The notes under the pieces were generated by a model, which made no database searches, was not told the origin of the DNA, and saw nothing but the letters and a program-made list of their open reading frames with translations. A program made the position numbers and the translations under genes. From contig JBBKWH010000084.1 of the NCBI GenBank assembly GCA_037968855.1, positions 1 to 64,000 on the forward strand: DNA of 64,000 nucleotides, read 5' to 3'. Positions within the stretch are counted from its first letter, which is position 1; every line of letters starts with the position of its first letter. The stretch comes from JBBKWH01 sp037968855 (lineage in GTDB: Bacteria > Pseudomonadota > Gammaproteobacteria > Pseudomonadales > Moraxellaceae). Positions 7,813 to 16,472 of this stretch are shown in pieces.

Positions 7813-9888
7813 TCACCGGTTTAGCTGTTGCAACTGCTGGGCTAAATCCTCAGCAGACACCTCACCGACCATTCGAACCACCAACTGACCCTGCTGATAA
7901 AACAACAAGGCAGGCGGCCCAAATAACTGTAATTTGGCAAGCACTTGCTGGCTATCGGCATTGGTCTCGGTCACATCCAGTTTGACGCGTTGCCACTGCG
8001 TCAAACCCGCAACAGGTGTCGCGCCAAATAGCTCACGCTCCATGATCTTACAACTGATGCACCAGTCTGCGGTCACATCCACCAATAAGCGTGGATACTT
8101 AGACTGCATCTGTTGTAATTGACTCAGTTGCGTAATCACGGGGACAGTACCCATTGGAACAGCATCCGCCGACACCGGTACTGCCGCTTGAACCATTCCC
8201 TGTAGTGGCCGCCAAGGATCGCGATGATCCAGCGCAGCACCACACAACTGCAAGACACTCCACACGCCCAACACCATGGCGAAGGCCCGACTGACCCACT
8301 GCCCCCGTCCGTGCCATTGCCACATCCAAAGGGCCAACAGCATCAATAACAATGCCCACATCACCAGCATCAACGCGCTATCGAACACCCGTCCAACCAG
8401 CACCGCAGCCACACCCAACAGCAGCAAGCCAAAGCCCTGACGAATCCAATGCAGCCAAGCACCCGCTTGTGGCAACAGTCGCCCTTCGGTTGCACCAAGC
8501 AACATCAGCGGCGCACTTAAGCCTAGCCCCAACATAAACAACGCCGCCGCACCCAACAGCGGATCACCCACTGTCGAAACCGATAGCAAGACGCCCGCCA
8601 GTGGGGCAGACACACAGGGTGACACCACCAAGGCGGAAAAGAACCCTGCCAACCCACTGCCTAGCACACCACCGGCCCACGACTGCCGATGGCCAATCTG
8701 CCCCAGACGATCAATCCGCTCAGACACAAAACGGGGCAAGCGCAATGGCAACAACTCAAAGGTATTCAGCGCCAGCAGCACAAACAAGGCAGCAAAACTC
8801 AACAACACTTCAGGCTGTTGCAACCAGCCCACCAGATTAACTTGATGCCCAAACAACGCCACCACCGCACCCAATACCGCGTAGCTAGATGCCACACCAA
8901 TGGCATAGGCACCCGACAGCAGCAAGCCATGCCGCGCCGATTTGCGATGCTGGCGCGCCACTACGTTGGCCACAATTGGCAGCATAGGCAACACACACGG
9001 CGTAAAGGCCAACAGCAAACCTGCCAAAAACAACAGGCCCATCGCGGCCCACGGATTGGCTGCCAGACCAAATGGATCAAGATCGGTAGTGATTACAGCC
9101 GGACTGACACCTGCCACCACTGACGGCCACTGATTCGCCTCATCAGCAACACGTGTATTTGCAATCGCCAGCGGCTCCTCCATATTGGATGGCGTGATCG
9201 CAATAGCGGCTGATTTTTTTTGCAAGTCAGTGGGTAAAATCGCTTGCTTGGCAGACTGCTCAGTCAATGGCAAAGGCACATCGACAGAAGCCGCCGGACT
9301 GATCAATTGATCAATGGTCGCCGTGGGAATTGGCAATGGAATCCGAATGCTTTGTACACCTGCCGAACGCTCTAAACGGGTACGTCCATCTGGCTGAACG
9401 GCGGCACGACTGGCCCCTTGCACCGCCGTTGGCAGAATCAAAATCTTTTGGTCTTGCGGCGGATAACAAAGCCCCGCCTTTGCACAGCCTTGCCAACGTA
9501 AGGTCAGCTCACCTTGGCCATCGACCGGCATGCGCAACACCACATCTTGGTCATATACCGCCACCCGCCCAAACTCAGGATCGTCCTCAAACGTCGGCTG
9601 CCGATTAAAGACTGGCTCCCCTACCGTCAGCCCCGCCATAGGCCGAAAACGAAAGCGCTCTTTATATAAGTAATGCCCTTTGGTCACCCGAAACGACAGC
9701 ACTAACTGATCACCTTCTTGGCGACTCTCCACAGCAAAGGCTTGGTCCACCGGCAAAAAAACCGTAGCCGCTTTGGGGTTACTGGCTGCGGCCAACAGGT
9801 TTGGACGGGCAAATGGATCTGGTGCGGCATAGGCCACCGTGATGAGTGCCAGCCAGCCCATCAGTAACACGCCAAACCACCGCATCAT
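7813..9888 (-). CDS. dsbD: Thiol:disulfide interchange protein DsbD
   Basis: Inner-membrane reductant conduit that moves electrons from cytoplasmic thioredoxin to periplasmic thiol proteins. From the ATG at 9888 (AAGGAT upstream, a signal peptide ending in AYAA) it has 691 residues. All three redox parts are present: an N-terminal periplasmic domain with the Cys pair GCAKAGLCYPP, a central eight-helix membrane domain with FTPCVLPMLP and SPCVSAPLAG, and a C-terminal thioredoxin domain with ADWCISCK. A Pro/Ala-rich linker of about 130 residues between the first two domains is longer than usual. It fits with the c-type cytochromes encoded at 20-21 kb, which need reduced haem-site cysteines. Confidence 0.95.
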   Translation of the reverse strand: MMRWFGVLLMGWLALITVAYAAPDPFARPNLLAAASNPKAATVFLPVDQAFAVESRQEGDQLVLSFRVTKGHYLYKERFRFRPMAGLTVGEPVFNRQPTFEDDPEFGRVAVYDQDVVLRMPVDGQGELTLRWQGCAKAGLCYPPQDQKILILPTAVQGASRAAVQPDGRTRLERSAGVQSIRIPLPIPTATIDQLISPAASVDVPLPLTEQSAKQAILPTDLQKKSAAIAITPSNMEEPLAIANTRVADEANQWPSVVAGVSPAVITTDLDPFGLAANPWAAMGLLFLAGLLLAFTPCVLPMLPIVANVVARQHRKSARHGLLLSGAYAIGVASSYAVLGAVVALFGHQVNLVGWLQQPEVLLSFAALFVLLALNTFELLPLRLPRFVSERIDRLGQIGHRQSWAGGVLGSGLAGFFSALVVSPCVSAPLAGVLLSVSTVGDPLLGAAALFMLGLGLSAPLMLLGATEGRLLPQAGAWLHWIRQGFGLLLLGVAAVLVGRVFDSALMLVMWALLLMLLALWMWQWHGRGQWVSRAFAMVLGVWSVLQLCGAALDHRDPWRPLQGMVQAAVPVSADAVPMGTVPVITQLSQLQQMQSKYPRLLVDVTADWCISCKIMERELFGATPVAGLTQWQRVKLDVTETNADSQQVLAKLQLFGPPALLFYQQGQLVVRMVGEVSAEDLAQQLQQLNR

Positions 9889-9954
9889 GCCCATATCCTT
9901 TTCATCGTCCAACCGCCCAAAACATCCGCAAGATCGTTGCATGCCGCAACAGCA

Positions 9955-10638
9955 TCAAACCGTTGGCCGTGCACCAAATAACGCCGTACCCACACGCACA
10001 CAGGTTGATCCATGTGCAATCGCCTGCTCAATATCAGCGGACATGCCCATGCTCAACGTGTCCCACACCTGAGGCTGTGCATGATGCACACGGAGCGCAG
10101 CAAATAACTGTTGCGTTCTAGCAAAAGCACTTGGGCTATCTTGCGCCGGAATCACCATCAATCCACGCAAGCTCAGCATAGGCAGTCGACTAATCTGGGC
10201 AATCAAATTGGGCAGCTCGTCTGCTGTGCAACCGGCCTTGCTGTCTTCGTCGTCAATATTGACCTGAATACAGACTTGTAACGGCTCTAAATCGGCTGGC
10301 CGCTGACTCGACAAACGCTCAGCAATCACCAAACGATCCACACCATGCACCCAATGAAAATTAGCGGCCAGATCTTTGGTCTTATTGCGTTGAATGTGGC
10401 CAATAAAATGCCATTCTAGCGGCAAATCGGTCAGTTCAATCTGCTTGCTCAATGCCTCTTGCAGGTAGTTTTCAGCAAAGGCCAACTGCCCTGCGGCATA
10501 CAATTGACGAATCGCCGCAGCCGGATGTCGCTTTGATACGGCCAATAAGTGGACATCGTTCACATCACGTCTACTCAATGCACAAGCCTGTTCGATTCGG
10601 TTCAGAATCTGTTGGCGTTGCTGGCTTAAATCGGTCAT
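9955..10638 (-). CDS. YggS-family PLP homeostasis protein
   Basis: Pyridoxal-phosphate-binding protein of the YggS/PLPBP family, which buffers free PLP and has no known catalytic activity. 227 residues with the PLP lysine in LLAVSKRHP, the segment FAENYLQEA, the motif HFIGHIQRNK, and the terminal phosphate-binding part SMGMSADIEQAI with RVGTALFG. The ATG at 10638 is preferred over a GTG four codons upstream. It lies divergent from pilT with about 108 bases between, the arrangement commonly seen in Pseudomonas and Acinetobacter. Confidence 0.95.
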   Translation of the reverse strand: MTDLSQQRQQILNRIEQACALSRRDVNDVHLLAVSKRHPAAAIRQLYAAGQLAFAENYLQEALSKQIELTDLPLEWHFIGHIQRNKTKDLAANFHWVHGVDRLVIAERLSSQRPADLEPLQVCIQVNIDDEDSKAGCTADELPNLIAQISRLPMLSLRGLMVIPAQDSPSAFARTQQLFAALRVHHAQPQVWDTLSMGMSADIEQAIAHGSTCVRVGTALFGARPTV

Positions 10639-10746
10639 GATTCTGCTCACTCATATTCTTCAATCGGCTGGATTGCCGGATGGCAGTGCCACACCATCAG
10701 ACACGACTGATCGGCTGCCAAACATCAATTGTATAGGGGATCTTGC

Positions 10747-11784
10747 ATGGATATTACTGAACTGTTGGCTTTCTCGGCCAAGAATGGCGCCTCTGACTTA
10801 CACCTCTCGGCGGGCCTGCCTCCAATGATTCGGGTGGATGGCGAAGTTCGACGCATCAATCTGCCCGCGATGGAACACAAAGAAGTCCACCGCCTGATCT
10901 ATGACATCATGAACGACAAACAACGTCGCGATTATGAAGAATTCTTGGAAACCGACTTTTCATTTGAAGTACCGGGCATTGCCCGCTTTCGGGTCAACGC
11001 CTTTAACCAAAACCGTGGTGCTGGTGCGGTTTTTCGGACCATTCCATCCAAAGTCTTGAGCATGGAAGACTTGGGGCTGGGTCAAATCTTTAAAGACATT
11101 TCAGACACACCGCGCGGTATCGTGTTGGTCACAGGGCCAACCGGCTCCGGCAAGTCCACCACCCTTGCGGCTATGCTCGACTACATTAACAACACCCGCT
11201 TTGACCACATTTTGACTGTCGAAGATCCGATTGAATTTGTCCATCAATCCAAAAAATGCCTGATCAACCAGCGTGAGGTCCACCGTGACACCCACGGCTT
11301 TAACGAAGCCCTGCGCTCGGCGCTGCGGGAAGATCCAGACATTATCTTGGTCGGTGAGATGCGTGACCTTGAGACCATTCGATTGGCGCTAACCGCCGCC
11401 GAAACCGGCCACTTGGTATTTGGTACCCTGCACACCACCTCTGCGGCCAAAACCATTGACCGTGTGGTTGACGTATTCCCTGCCGAAGAAAAAGACATGG
11501 TTCGCTCGATGCTATCAGAATCATTACAAGCGGTTATCTCACAGACCCTACTGAAAAAAACCGGTGGCGGACGTGTGGCCGCGCATGAAATCATGATCGG
11601 TATTCCAGCGATCCGTAACTTGATCCGCGAGAACAAAGTCGCGCAAATGTACTCTGCGATTCAGACCGGCGCAGGCTACGGCATGATCACCCTTGACCAA
11701 AGTCTTAAAGGCTTGGTTCAAAAAGGGATTGTGACCGCAGCTGTGGCCAGATCAGCGGCCAAACAACCTGATTCATTTTTATAA
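10747..11784 (+). CDS. pilT: Type IV pilus retraction ATPase PilT
   Basis: Hexameric AAA-like motor that depolymerises type IV pili and powers twitching and DNA uptake. 345 residues. The N-terminal PAS-like domain begins with SDLHLSAGLPP. Walker A GPTGSGKST is at 130-138, Walker B DIILVGEMRD ends near 207, and HTTSAAKTIDRVVD follows. AIRNLIRE near the C terminus is the signature of retraction ATPases. The ATG at 10747 has a GGGG ribosome site. pilU follows after 58 bases and is probably co-transcribed. Confidence 0.98.
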   Translation: MDITELLAFSAKNGASDLHLSAGLPPMIRVDGEVRRINLPAMEHKEVHRLIYDIMNDKQRRDYEEFLETDFSFEVPGIARFRVNAFNQNRGAGAVFRTIPSKVLSMEDLGLGQIFKDISDTPRGIVLVTGPTGSGKSTTLAAMLDYINNTRFDHILTVEDPIEFVHQSKKCLINQREVHRDTHGFNEALRSALREDPDIILVGEMRDLETIRLALTAAETGHLVFGTLHTTSAAKTIDRVVDVFPAEEKDMVRSMLSESLQAVISQTLLKKTGGGRVAAHEIMIGIPAIRNLIRENKVAQMYSAIQTGAGYGMITLDQSLKGLVQKGIVTAAVARSAAKQPDSFL

Positions 11785-11842
11785 TGGCTCACTGCAATGA
11801 CGCAGTGAATTGAACAACATCGATCAGATGAGTAGCTAAAAG

Positions 11843-12967
11843 ATGGAATTTGATGACCTACTACGCTTGATGGTGGAAAAAAACGGCTCAGATCTGTTTA
11901 TTACCGCAGGCGTTGCACCGTCGATGAAGATCAACGGCAAAATCGTGCCCGTGACCAAAGCACCACTAACGCCAGAAGTGGTGGCGCAATTGATTGACGG
12001 CATTATGTCCGACAAACAGCGCCAAGAGTTCCACACCACGTTTGAGTGTAACTTTGCCATTACTGACATCAATGAATCTGCCCGCTTTCGGGTCAGCGCA
12101 TTTATGCAACGCGACCTACCCGGTATGGTATTGCGTCGGATCGAAACCAACATTCCAAACGTTGATGATCTGAAGTTACCTGCCGTGATCAAAGACTTGG
12201 CCATGACCAAGCGTGGCATTATCGTGTTTGTTGGTGCAACTGGCACGGGTAAATCCACCTCACTGGCCTCAATGATTGGTCACCGCAACCAAAACTCGCG
12301 CGGTCATATCATCACCATTGAAGATCCGATTGAGTTTGTGCATCAGCATGGCGGCTGTATTGTGACCCAACGCGAAGTGGGGATTGATACCGCCTCGTTT
12401 GAAGTCGCGCTAAAAAACACCCTGCGCCAAGCACCAGACGTGATTTTGATTGGTGAGATTCGGACCCGTGAGGTCATGGACTACGCTATCGCATTTGCCG
12501 AAACTGGTCACTTAGTGCTGGCTACCTTGCACGCCAACAACGCCAACCAAGCCCTCGACCGGATCATTCACTTCTTTGAAGCGGATCGACACACTCAGTT
12601 GTATATGGACTTGTCGCTCAACCTCAAAGGCATCATCGCCCAGCAGTTGGTGCCCACGCCTGATGGCAAGTCACGTCGTGCCTGTATTGAAGTGTTGATC
12701 AACACCCCATTGATCGGCGACTACATCCGTAAAGGCGAGATTCACGAAATCAAAAACGTGATGAAGCGCTCACGCGAGCTTGGCATGCAGACCTTTGACC
12801 AAGCACTGTATGACCTGTATATCGCGGGTGAAATCACCTATGAAGACACCATTAAGCACGCCGATGCACCAAACGACCTCCGTTTGATGATCAAACTCGG
12901 TGGCAATGGCGATACTCGCTACCTCGATCAAGCCACGCGTGGTCTATCCATCGACGATACCGAATAA
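11843..12967 (+). CDS. pilU: Type IV pilus retraction accessory ATPase PilU
   Basis: PilT-dependent second retraction ATPase, needed for forceful pilus retraction. 374 residues with SDLFITAGVAP near the N terminus, Walker A GATGTGKSTS at 131-140, an Asp-box segment HIITIEDPIEFVH and Walker B PDVILIGEIR. It is longer than PilT because of a C-terminal extension after ITYEDTIKHA (final 30 or so residues), as is normal for PilU. It is immediately downstream of pilT. Confidence 0.97.
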   Translation: MEFDDLLRLMVEKNGSDLFITAGVAPSMKINGKIVPVTKAPLTPEVVAQLIDGIMSDKQRQEFHTTFECNFAITDINESARFRVSAFMQRDLPGMVLRRIETNIPNVDDLKLPAVIKDLAMTKRGIIVFVGATGTGKSTSLASMIGHRNQNSRGHIITIEDPIEFVHQHGGCIVTQREVGIDTASFEVALKNTLRQAPDVILIGEIRTREVMDYAIAFAETGHLVLATLHANNANQALDRIIHFFEADRHTQLYMDLSLNLKGIIAQQLVPTPDGKSRRACIEVLINTPLIGDYIRKGEIHEIKNVMKRSRELGMQTFDQALYDLYIAGEITYEDTIKHADAPNDLRLMIKLGGNGDTRYLDQATRGLSIDDTE

Positions 12968-13290
12968 GTCGCGTGGGCAATCTGCGCGCTTTCTATGCGG
13001 TGCCTGCATCATTCTGATGCAGTCGCCCATGAGTCCACTGCTCTTTATTTGAACAATCAGCCCCATTGATGGCCACCGAGCAGATAACGCCACTGACCTT
13101 AAGCCTATGATAAAATACAAACAAGCCTATTTTTTTTGATTAAAAAACAACACCCTGTTTGATAAATCAAGTTTATTTTTTATGCAAAACATCAGACAAT
13201 AGCCCGTGTGATGGCATATCACTTGCTACTTTGAGTCTAGCCTTTTGATGTCTAGACCGATGCAGTCACTCCTTTGACGTGGATGCGCCC
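12968..13290 (+). other. Intergenic region between pilU and the ANTAR gene
   Basis: This gap holds a perfect hairpin, CTGCATCA (13004-13011) and TGATGCAG (13015-13022) around a three-base loop, without a following T run, probably marking the end of pilTU. The rest is AT-rich (13100-13180), with sequences such as TATGATAAAAT that could be a promoter for the ANTAR gene. No coding frame or RNA gene is supported. Confidence 0.5.
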
Positions 13291-13860
13291 ATGCTTACTA
13301 TCTTATTGGTTGGCGAGCCCAGTAGCCGCCTTGACACCATAGATCAACTGTTAACCGAAATTGGTCATGTGGTCGAACGTCTACCAAGCCAACGACTGTT
13401 GCATCTCGACACACTGATTCATGCCCTACAGCCCCATTTGGTGCTCATTGATTACAGTGATCCGATGCGTGACAGCGTCGAGCAGTTTTGTGTCACGCCT
13501 TATGGTGCTGACTCACCCTTGCTGGTCTTGGCCCAAGAAATTGATCCAGACCTATCCAATCGACTGCGCCAATCTGGTCTTGCGGTCTATAGCGGCTTTT
13601 CGACCGAAGCCGCCCAAATCATGACCTTAATGCCCATGCTAGACGTGATGGTCACGCGAGAGCGCCGTTTACGTGGCCAAGTCGACGAGCTTAAGCAAGA
13701 ACTGAGTGATCGTCGCGACGTCGAGCGCGCCAAAGACTTCTTGGCCAAACAGATGGGCTGTAGTGGTGACGACGCCTATCAAGCCATGCGCAAGAAGTCG
13801 ATGCAGCAACGTTGCGCCATTGCGGATATTGCACGCACTATCTTAAAGCATGCGCATTAA
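13291..13860 (+). CDS. ANTAR-domain RNA-binding antiterminator (NasT/NasR-like)
   Basis: Cytoplasmic transcription antiterminator of 189 residues, with a CheY-like N-terminal receiver fold (LTILLVGEPSSR at the start, VLIDYSDPMRDS for the acidic region), a coiled-coil linker and a C-terminal ANTAR domain. The ANTAR signature is visible in ERAKDFLAKQMG, DDAYQAMRKKSMQ and IADIARTIL. Such proteins bind paired hexaloop hairpins in leader RNAs and prevent terminator formation. The leader of the nrtABC operon directly downstream has this structure, so that is its likely target. The start at 13291 is an ATG; a GTG four codons upstream is possible. No nasS-like sensor gene is adjacent. Confidence 0.9.
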   Translation: MLTILLVGEPSSRLDTIDQLLTEIGHVVERLPSQRLLHLDTLIHALQPHLVLIDYSDPMRDSVEQFCVTPYGADSPLLVLAQEIDPDLSNRLRQSGLAVYSGFSTEAAQIMTLMPMLDVMVTRERRLRGQVDELKQELSDRRDVERAKDFLAKQMGCSGDDAYQAMRKKSMQQRCAIADIARTILKHAH

Positions 13861-13907
13861 TTAACCGCACCACCCTATGACGTCCCACCCTCTTGCATGG
13901 CAACGCT

Positions 13908-13924
13908 TGCACACCATTTGAGCA
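13908..13924 (+). promoter_or_regulatory. Candidate NtrC enhancer site
   Basis: TGCAC-N7-GAGCA, a 17-bp imperfect dyad matching nine of ten bases of the TGCAC-N7-GTGCA pattern I know for NtrC. Its end lies 123 bases upstream of the -24 GG, a normal enhancer distance. A second hairpin-like dyad, CAGATCA/TGATCTG, lies at 13923-13941. The 60 bases before the promoter are very AT-rich and may bind IHF. Confidence 0.45.
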
Positions 13925-14046
13925 GATCAAGGAATGATCTGGTCCAATCTCACCACGACCCCACCCCAAGCCATCAAAAAAATAAAATCATTAAATTCAT
14001 CATTTTAAAAAAAATAATTCATTCCACCCCTGCTTCAAATCAATGT

Positions 14047-14062
14047 TGGCACACCTTCTGCA
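14047..14062 (+). promoter_or_regulatory. Sigma-54 (-24/-12) promoter of nrtABC
   Basis: TGGCAC at 14047-14052 and CTGCA at 14058-14062 match the -24 and -12 boxes, with the GG at 14048-14049 and the GC at 14060-14061 exactly 12 bases apart. Transcription would start near 14073, leaving a leader of about 160 nt before nrtA. This indicates control by nitrogen limitation through RpoN. Confidence 0.85.
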
Positions 14063-14110
14063 TTAATCATCAGTACAGGTGATCTACATAATTCACCCTT
14101 TAAAACTTGA

Positions 14111-14169
14111 TATTCAAAGTGCTAGAGCGCGCTCTTCATCTTTGAATAGTTACTCGGACAATGGCGTCC
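14111..14169 (+). promoter_or_regulatory. ANTAR-target leader hairpins (P1 and P2)
   Basis: P1 is a hairpin with a perfect 9-bp outer stem, TATTCAAAG (14111-14119) with CTTTGAATA (14140-14148). Its apex can fold in several ways; one gives a hexaloop AGCGCG (14126-14131). P2 is GGAC (14156-14159), hexaloop AATGGC (14160-14165), GTCC (14166-14169). P2 has A at loop position 1 and G at position 4, as described for ANTAR binding sites. Its 3' arm is part of the 5' arm of the terminator at 14165-14192, so the two structures exclude each other. Confidence 0.75.
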
Positions 14170-14200
14170 ATACCGTAGCGGCGGTATGGGCGTTTTTTTT
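14165..14200 (+). terminator. Leader (attenuator) terminator upstream of nrtA
   Basis: CGTCCATACCG (14165-14175) pairs with CGGTATGGGCG (14182-14192) in an 11-bp stem with one G-U pair and a six-base loop. Eight T follow (14193-14200). It sits inside the leader, 34 bases before the nrtA start, so it must be read through for expression. Confidence 0.9.
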
Positions 14201-14234
14201 GTTTTACCAGCCGCCCCATTGAACTGGAGTCACT

Positions 14235-15560
14235 ATGAGCAAGACAACGAACACCCACGACTCGCTAGACAATCTTCAAAATCAATCATCGATTTTGGAC
14301 TTGCCAGCTCAGCCGAGCCGTCGTGATTTTTTACGTAACAGTGGTTTGATGGGTGCGGCTGGTTTGGGTGGCGCAACACTCGGTGGTTTAGGACTAGCAG
14401 GCATGAGCAGTAGTGTTCATGCAGCAGGCTCTGACAAACCCGAAAAAACCACCGTCAAAATTGGTTTTATTCCATTAACCGATTGCGCACCAATCGTCAT
14501 GGCCAGCAAATTAGGCTTTGACAAAAAATACGGCATCACCATTGAGCCATCTAAAGAAGCCTCATGGGCTGGTGTCCGAGACAAGTTAATTAACGGCGAG
14601 CTTGATGGCGCGCACGTGCTGTACGGCTTGGTGTATGGCGTACACCTTGGTGTGGCAGGCCCCAAAAAAGACATGGCTGTATTGATGGGCCTCAACTACA
14701 ACGGCCAGTCAATTACCCTGTCCAATGAACTCAAAAAAGCTGGCGTGACCAGCGGTGACAAGCTCAAAGCCTATATTCAAAAAGCAGGCAAGCAACTGAC
14801 TTTTGCCCAAACTTTCCCAACAGGCACTCACGCCATGTGGCTGGATTACTGGCTAGCGGCCAATGATGTTCATCCGTTTAAAGACGTCAGAAACATCGTC
14901 GTGCCACCACCGCAAATGGTCAGCAACATGCAGGTTGGCAACATGGATGGTTTCTGTGTGGGTGAACCATGGGGTGCGCGTGCCGTACAACTCGATACCG
15001 GATTTTTGGCCATCACCTCGCAAGATATTTGGCGTGACCACCCAGAAAAAGTACTGGGTGTGACCAGCGAGTTTGTCGAAAAATATCCAAATACAGCCCG
15101 TGCCATGACTATGGCTGTGCTCGAAGCCTGCCGTTGGTTAGATGATTTTAAAAACCGTGCAGACACCGTCAAAGTGATTGCACAAAAAGCCTATGTCAAC
15201 GCGCCAGAAGAAACCATTGCAGGCCGCTTTTTGGGTCAGTACGACACCGGTAATGGCAAAAAATATCTTGATGGCAATATGATGCGCTTCTTTAAAGATG
15301 GCCAAACCACCTTCCCATATCTGTCCGATGGCATGTGGTTCCTGACTCAGCACAAACGCTGGGGCATGCTGGACAAGCATCCTGACTATCTGGCTGTGGC
15401 CAAGTCGATCAACCGTATCGATCTGTACAAAGAAGCCGCCGCGCAAGTCAAAGTCTCTGTGCCCAAAGAGCTGATGCGTAGCAGCAAACTCATGGACGGC
15501 AAAGTGTGGAATGGTTCCAATCCTGCGGCTTATGCCGATAGTTTTGCCATTAAAGCCTAA
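14235..15560 (+). CDS. nrtA: Nitrate ABC transporter substrate-binding protein (NrtA/CmpA family), Tat-exported
   Basis: Periplasmic binding protein of 441 residues for nitrate or a related anion. The N terminus carries a twin-arginine signal, SRRDFLRNSG (about residue 32), followed by a Gly/Ala-rich hydrophobic stretch ending near VHAAG. The mature part has the family segments IGFIPLTDCAPIVMA, FPTGTHAMWLDYWLA, VVPPPQMVSNM and DGFCVGEPWGARA. Nitrate specificity is inferred from the ANTAR gene and leader; bicarbonate or cyanate transport would look similar. It has an exported form, so it is not the cytoplasmic sensor NasS. GGAG lies upstream of the start. Confidence 0.9.
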   Translation: MSKTTNTHDSLDNLQNQSSILDLPAQPSRRDFLRNSGLMGAAGLGGATLGGLGLAGMSSSVHAAGSDKPEKTTVKIGFIPLTDCAPIVMASKLGFDKKYGITIEPSKEASWAGVRDKLINGELDGAHVLYGLVYGVHLGVAGPKKDMAVLMGLNYNGQSITLSNELKKAGVTSGDKLKAYIQKAGKQLTFAQTFPTGTHAMWLDYWLAANDVHPFKDVRNIVVPPPQMVSNMQVGNMDGFCVGEPWGARAVQLDTGFLAITSQDIWRDHPEKVLGVTSEFVEKYPNTARAMTMAVLEACRWLDDFKNRADTVKVIAQKAYVNAPEETIAGRFLGQYDTGNGKKYLDGNMMRFFKDGQTTFPYLSDGMWFLTQHKRWGMLDKHPDYLAVAKSINRIDLYKEAAAQVKVSVPKELMRSSKLMDGKVWNGSNPAAYADSFAIKA

Positions 15561-15570
15561 TCTCAATACC

Positions 15571-15597
15571 GCCTGCTGTATGCCCAATGCAGCAGGC
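15571..15597 (+). terminator. Intercistronic hairpin between nrtA and nrtB
   Basis: GCCTGCTGTA (15571-15580) pairs with TGCAGCAGGC (15588-15597), 10 bp with one G-U pair and a seven-base loop, without a T run. It lies just after the nrtA stop. Such hairpins usually protect the upstream message or attenuate partly, giving more binding protein than permease. Confidence 0.6.
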
Positions 15598-15611
15598 ATA
15601 GGAGTATCCAG

Positions 15612-16472
15612 ATGACCACTGAAGTCATGGTGAGCGACGACTCTGTCAGCGCTCCAGCCACCGTCAAACAAAGCGGCACCCCAATTGCTCAATATGTGAT
15701 GTTGGGTGTTCGTAAGGCCGTCCTCCCCATTTTGGGTCTGGCTGCATTTATTTTGGCATGGGCCATGCTCAGCCATTTTCGGACCGAATTACCCGGCCCT
15801 TTAGCCACATGGCTGTCCGCAGTCGAGCTGTTTTCTGATCCGTTCTATCAGAACGGCCCGAACGACATGGGCATTGGCTGGAACATTTTGTACTCCTTGG
15901 CTCGGGTCGGTACAGGCTTTGGTATGGCTGCTGCACTTGGTATTCCATTGGGCTTTATCATCGGGCGCTTTCAAGTCATTCGCGAAATGTTTAACCCGAT
16001 TATCTCGCTACTCCGTCCAGTCTCGCCACTGGCATGGTTACCGATTGGGTTATTGGTGTTTAAATCCGCAGAACCTGCGTCAATTTGGGTGATTTTTATC
16101 AGCGCCATCTGGCCAATCATTTTGAATACAGCATCTGGCGTGTCGCAAGTCCCACAAGACTATCTCAACGTGGCACGTGTGCTACGTCTGTCTGAATGGA
16201 AAGTATTTACCAAAATTTTGCTGCCCTCGACCCTCCCTTACCTGTTAACTGGCATTCGCTTATCCATTGGCGTGGCATGGCTGGTGATTGTGGCGGCGGA
16301 GATGTTGACCGGTGGGATCGGCTTGGGCTTCTGGATCTGGGATGAGTGGAACAACCTGAACGTTGAGCACATCATCATTGCGATCTTTGTGGTGGGTATT
16401 GTTGGCTTACTGCTAGAACAATTCCTCATTCTGTTGACCAAAATGGTCTCTCGTGGAGGTATGACATCATGA
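15612..16472 (+). CDS. nrtB: Nitrate ABC transporter permease
   Basis: Inner-membrane permease of 286 residues, BPD_transp_1 type. Six hydrophobic segments are visible. The EAA-type loop is represented by VPQDYLNVARVLRLSEWKVFTKILLPSTLPYLLTG, where ATPase contact is made; the N-terminal 40 residues are cytoplasmic and polar. AGGAG precedes the start. It ends with an ATGA overlap into nrtC, so the two are translationally coupled. Confidence 0.9.
   Translation: MTTEVMVSDDSVSAPATVKQSGTPIAQYVMLGVRKAVLPILGLAAFILAWAMLSHFRTELPGPLATWLSAVELFSDPFYQNGPNDMGIGWNILYSLARVGTGFGMAAALGIPLGFIIGRFQVIREMFNPIISLLRPVSPLAWLPIGLLVFKSAEPASIWVIFISAIWPIILNTASGVSQVPQDYLNVARVLRLSEWKVFTKILLPSTLPYLLTGIRLSIGVAWLVIVAAEMLTGGIGLGFWIWDEWNNLNVEHIIIAIFVVGIVGLLLEQFLILLTKMVSRGGMTS

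Noticed and set aside
14118..14133. AGTGC/GCGCT hairpin with loop TAGAGC as the only form of P1
   Set aside because: It competes with the AGAG/CTCT and AGCGCG-loop folds of the same sequence, so the apex of P1 is left open; only the outer 9-bp stem is claimed.
15138..15776. A 212-codon minus-strand frame across the nrtA-nrtB boundary
   Set aside because: It runs opposite two well-supported genes and has no family features.
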